Source: Cycloclasticus sp.
Lineage (GTDB): Bacteria; Pseudomonadota; Gammaproteobacteria; Methylococcales; Cycloclasticaceae
Reading direction: 5' to 3'
Assembly: GCA_012960055.1 (NCBI GenBank)
Contig: DUCA01000036.1
Location: forward strand, 1-7,067
DNA length: 7,067 nt
Shown here: in pieces, positions 5,769 to 7,067 of the stretch
Layout of the letters: each line of letters begins with the position of its first letter
Position numbering within the stretch: position 1 is the stretch's first letter
Made by a program: the position numbers and the translations under genes
The notes under the pieces: model-generated
Told to the model about the DNA's origin: nothing
The model's database searches: none
The model's input: the letters and a program-made list of their open reading frames with translations, nothing else

Positions 5769-7067
5769 ATGGTGTATAAAAAAATCAGGCAATCTTCAAA
5801 ACCAATCAACCTTTCAAGGCGGCGCTTTGTAACAGGTGTTACAGCGGGTGGCTTATTAGTGGGTGCAGGTATGTCACCCAGTGCTGTGTTTGCCCATGAC
5901 CATGTGCAACAACAAGTTCAAACATTAAGAGGCCGTAAGTTTAGGTTAACGTATAGCCCGATGGCGGTAAATTTCACCGGCAAAGATCGTACCGCTACAG
6001 CAATAAATGGTTCTGTTCCAGCGCCCATATTGCGCCTAAAAGAAGGCGATTATGTAGAGCTAAATGTTACGAACCAATTAGCTGAGGATGCGTCGATTCA
6101 TTGGCATGGCATTATTTTGCCCAGCGGGCAAGATGGGGTGCCTCACGTCAGTGATGAATTCACCGGCATTAAGCCGGGCGCAACGTTTAACTATAAATTT
6201 CAAGTTAAACAAAGCGGCACATATTGGTACCACTCTCACTCGGCTTTCCAAGAACCGTTGGGCGCTTATGGCGCACTGATTATTGATCCCATCGAACCTG
6301 AACCGTTTAGCTATGAGCGAGATTACGTGGTGCTATTGTCCGATTGGAGTGATGAAGCTCCAGACAATATGTACGCAAAGCTAAAGAAGTTATCCGCGTA
6401 TTACAATTTTCAAGAACGCACGATCTTTGATGCGCTAAATGAGATCAGTGAAAAGGGTTGGGATGGCTTTTGGCGAAGCCGAGGCATGTGGAATCAAATG
6501 CGCATGTCAGACCGCGATATCTCGGATGTAACGGGTTACAGCTATACTTATTTAATGAATGGGCAAACACCCAACGATAATTGGACTGGCCTATTTAAAC
6601 GCGGTGAAAAGATACGTTTACGCTTTATTAATGCGGCAGCAATGACCATCTTTGACGTTCGTATACCCGGTTTGAAGATGACAGTGGTTGCAGCGGATGG
6701 ACAATACATTCAGCCCGTAACAGTCGATGAGTTCAGGCTAGGCGCGGCTGAAACATACGATGTTATCGTCGAGCCAAGTAGTGAACAAGCCTACAGCATC
6801 TTTGCCCAGTCGATTGATAGAAGCGGCTATTCGTGTGGAACATTAACGCCAAATGCGTCGATGAAAGCGACCGTGCCTGCGTTAGATAACCCCATTATTT
6901 TGGGTCATGACGATATGGGCATGGATAGGTCAAACATGGACGGCATGAACCACGGGGGAGTGAACTATGGAGGAATGGATCATAGCGGTCATGATATGAG
7001 CGCCATGAAGCATACCCCGTCATACGGGTCGGGCGCTGCTGGTTTTGGCAGTAACAAACCGATAGTT
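5769..7067 (+). CDS. copA: CopA-type periplasmic multicopper oxidase (partial, C-terminus beyond window)
   Basis: Copper resistance protein that binds copper in the periplasm and probably oxidises Cu(I) to the less harmful Cu(II). 433 codons are present, open to the right edge; family members are about 560-630 residues, so the third cupredoxin domain with the type 1 copper site and the HCH motif is missing. A Tat signal is clear: SRRRFV at 16-21, an apolar stretch, then cleavage near VFA-42. Cupredoxin domain 1 (about 55-175) has the copper motifs IHWHGI (H111, H113) and WYHSHS (H155, H157), with GALIID after it. Domain 2 runs about 180-370 (FINAAAMTIFDV, VVAADGQYIQPV, GAAETYDVIV). A Met/His/Asp-rich linker at 380-415 (MGMD, MDGMNHGG, MDHSGHDM) is the copper-binding insert typical of CopA. 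A cysteine at 356, in GYSCGTL, sits where I recall arginine or alanine in relatives. CopB would be expected downstream. Confidence 0.95.
   Translation, partial: MVYKKIRQSSKPINLSRRRFVTGVTAGGLLVGAGMSPSAVFAHDHVQQQVQTLRGRKFRLTYSPMAVNFTGKDRTATAINGSVPAPILRLKEGDYVELNVTNQLAEDASIHWHGIILPSGQDGVPHVSDEFTGIKPGATFNYKFQVKQSGTYWYHSHSAFQEPLGAYGALIIDPIEPEPFSYERDYVVLLSDWSDEAPDNMYAKLKKLSAYYNFQERTIFDALNEISEKGWDGFWRSRGMWNQMRMSDRDISDVTGYSYTYLMNGQTPNDNWTGLFKRGEKIRLRFINAAAMTIFDVRIPGLKMTVVAADGQYIQPVTVDEFRLGAAETYDVIVEPSSEQAYSIFAQSIDRSGYSCGTLTPNASMKATVPALDNPIILGHDDMGMDRSNMDGMNHGGVNYGGMDHSGHDMSAMKHTPSYGSGAAGFGSNKPIV

Noticed and set aside
6088..6279. 63-codon frame inside copA
   Set aside because: Overlaps the first cupredoxin domain with its copper motifs in another frame; chance frame.
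1..7067. Insertion sequence, CRISPR array, tRNA or attachment site
   Set aside because: No transposase frame, no spaced direct repeats and no tRNA-like fold were seen; all long stretches are explained by metal-resistance genes.

Overview
The window looks like a chromosomal or plasmid heavy-metal resistance island from a moderate-GC Gram-negative bacterium. A marine or environmental gammaproteobacterium is the best guess, but no marker here fixes the taxon. The evidence for a Gram-negative cell is strong: a complete tripartite RND efflux system (inner-membrane pump, periplasmic adaptor, outer-membrane channel), a Tat-exported CopA-type multicopper oxidase, and two small secreted metal-binding proteins.

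Layout. The left three quarters is one leftward (minus-strand) unit, read from right to left. A small secreted His/Cys-rich protein (5179-4874) sits in the czcI position and is followed by a CzcC-like outer-membrane factor (4793-3534), a CzcB-like adaptor (3537-2386) and a CzcA-like RND pump (2375 to the left edge, C-terminus cut off). The channel and adaptor genes overlap by ATGA and the adaptor-pump gap is 10 nt, so these three are surely cotranscribed. A gap of 80 nt holding two hairpin-forming inverted repeats separates the small gene from czcC. The right part is a divergent rightward unit: a small secreted Met/His/Cys-rich protein (5333-5701) in the position of copL, then a copA-type multicopper oxidase (5769 to the right edge, C-terminal copper domain cut off).

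Regulation. The 153-bp divergent region 5180-5332 contains a near-consensus sigma70 promoter for the leftward unit (TTGACA, 17-bp spacer, TATAAG). It also carries a perfect 10-bp inverted repeat (GTTGTCAATT / AATTGACAAC, arms 42 bp apart) whose left arm covers the -35 of that promoter. This suggests a shared regulator site co-controlling both metal units.

How the genes fit together (inference). The two small proteins would bind or sense metal in the periplasm, CopA would oxidise or sequester copper there, and the RND complex would pump metal ions out across the outer membrane. The pump lacks, by alignment from memory, the three methionines that bind Cu(I)/Ag(I) in E. coli CusA and looks more like CzcA there. 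The island may therefore join a divalent-cation exporter to a copper detoxification unit. The two small proteins share a cysteine/histidine core and a Pro/Arg-rich tail although they lie in opposite operons; this is the most unusual point in the window.
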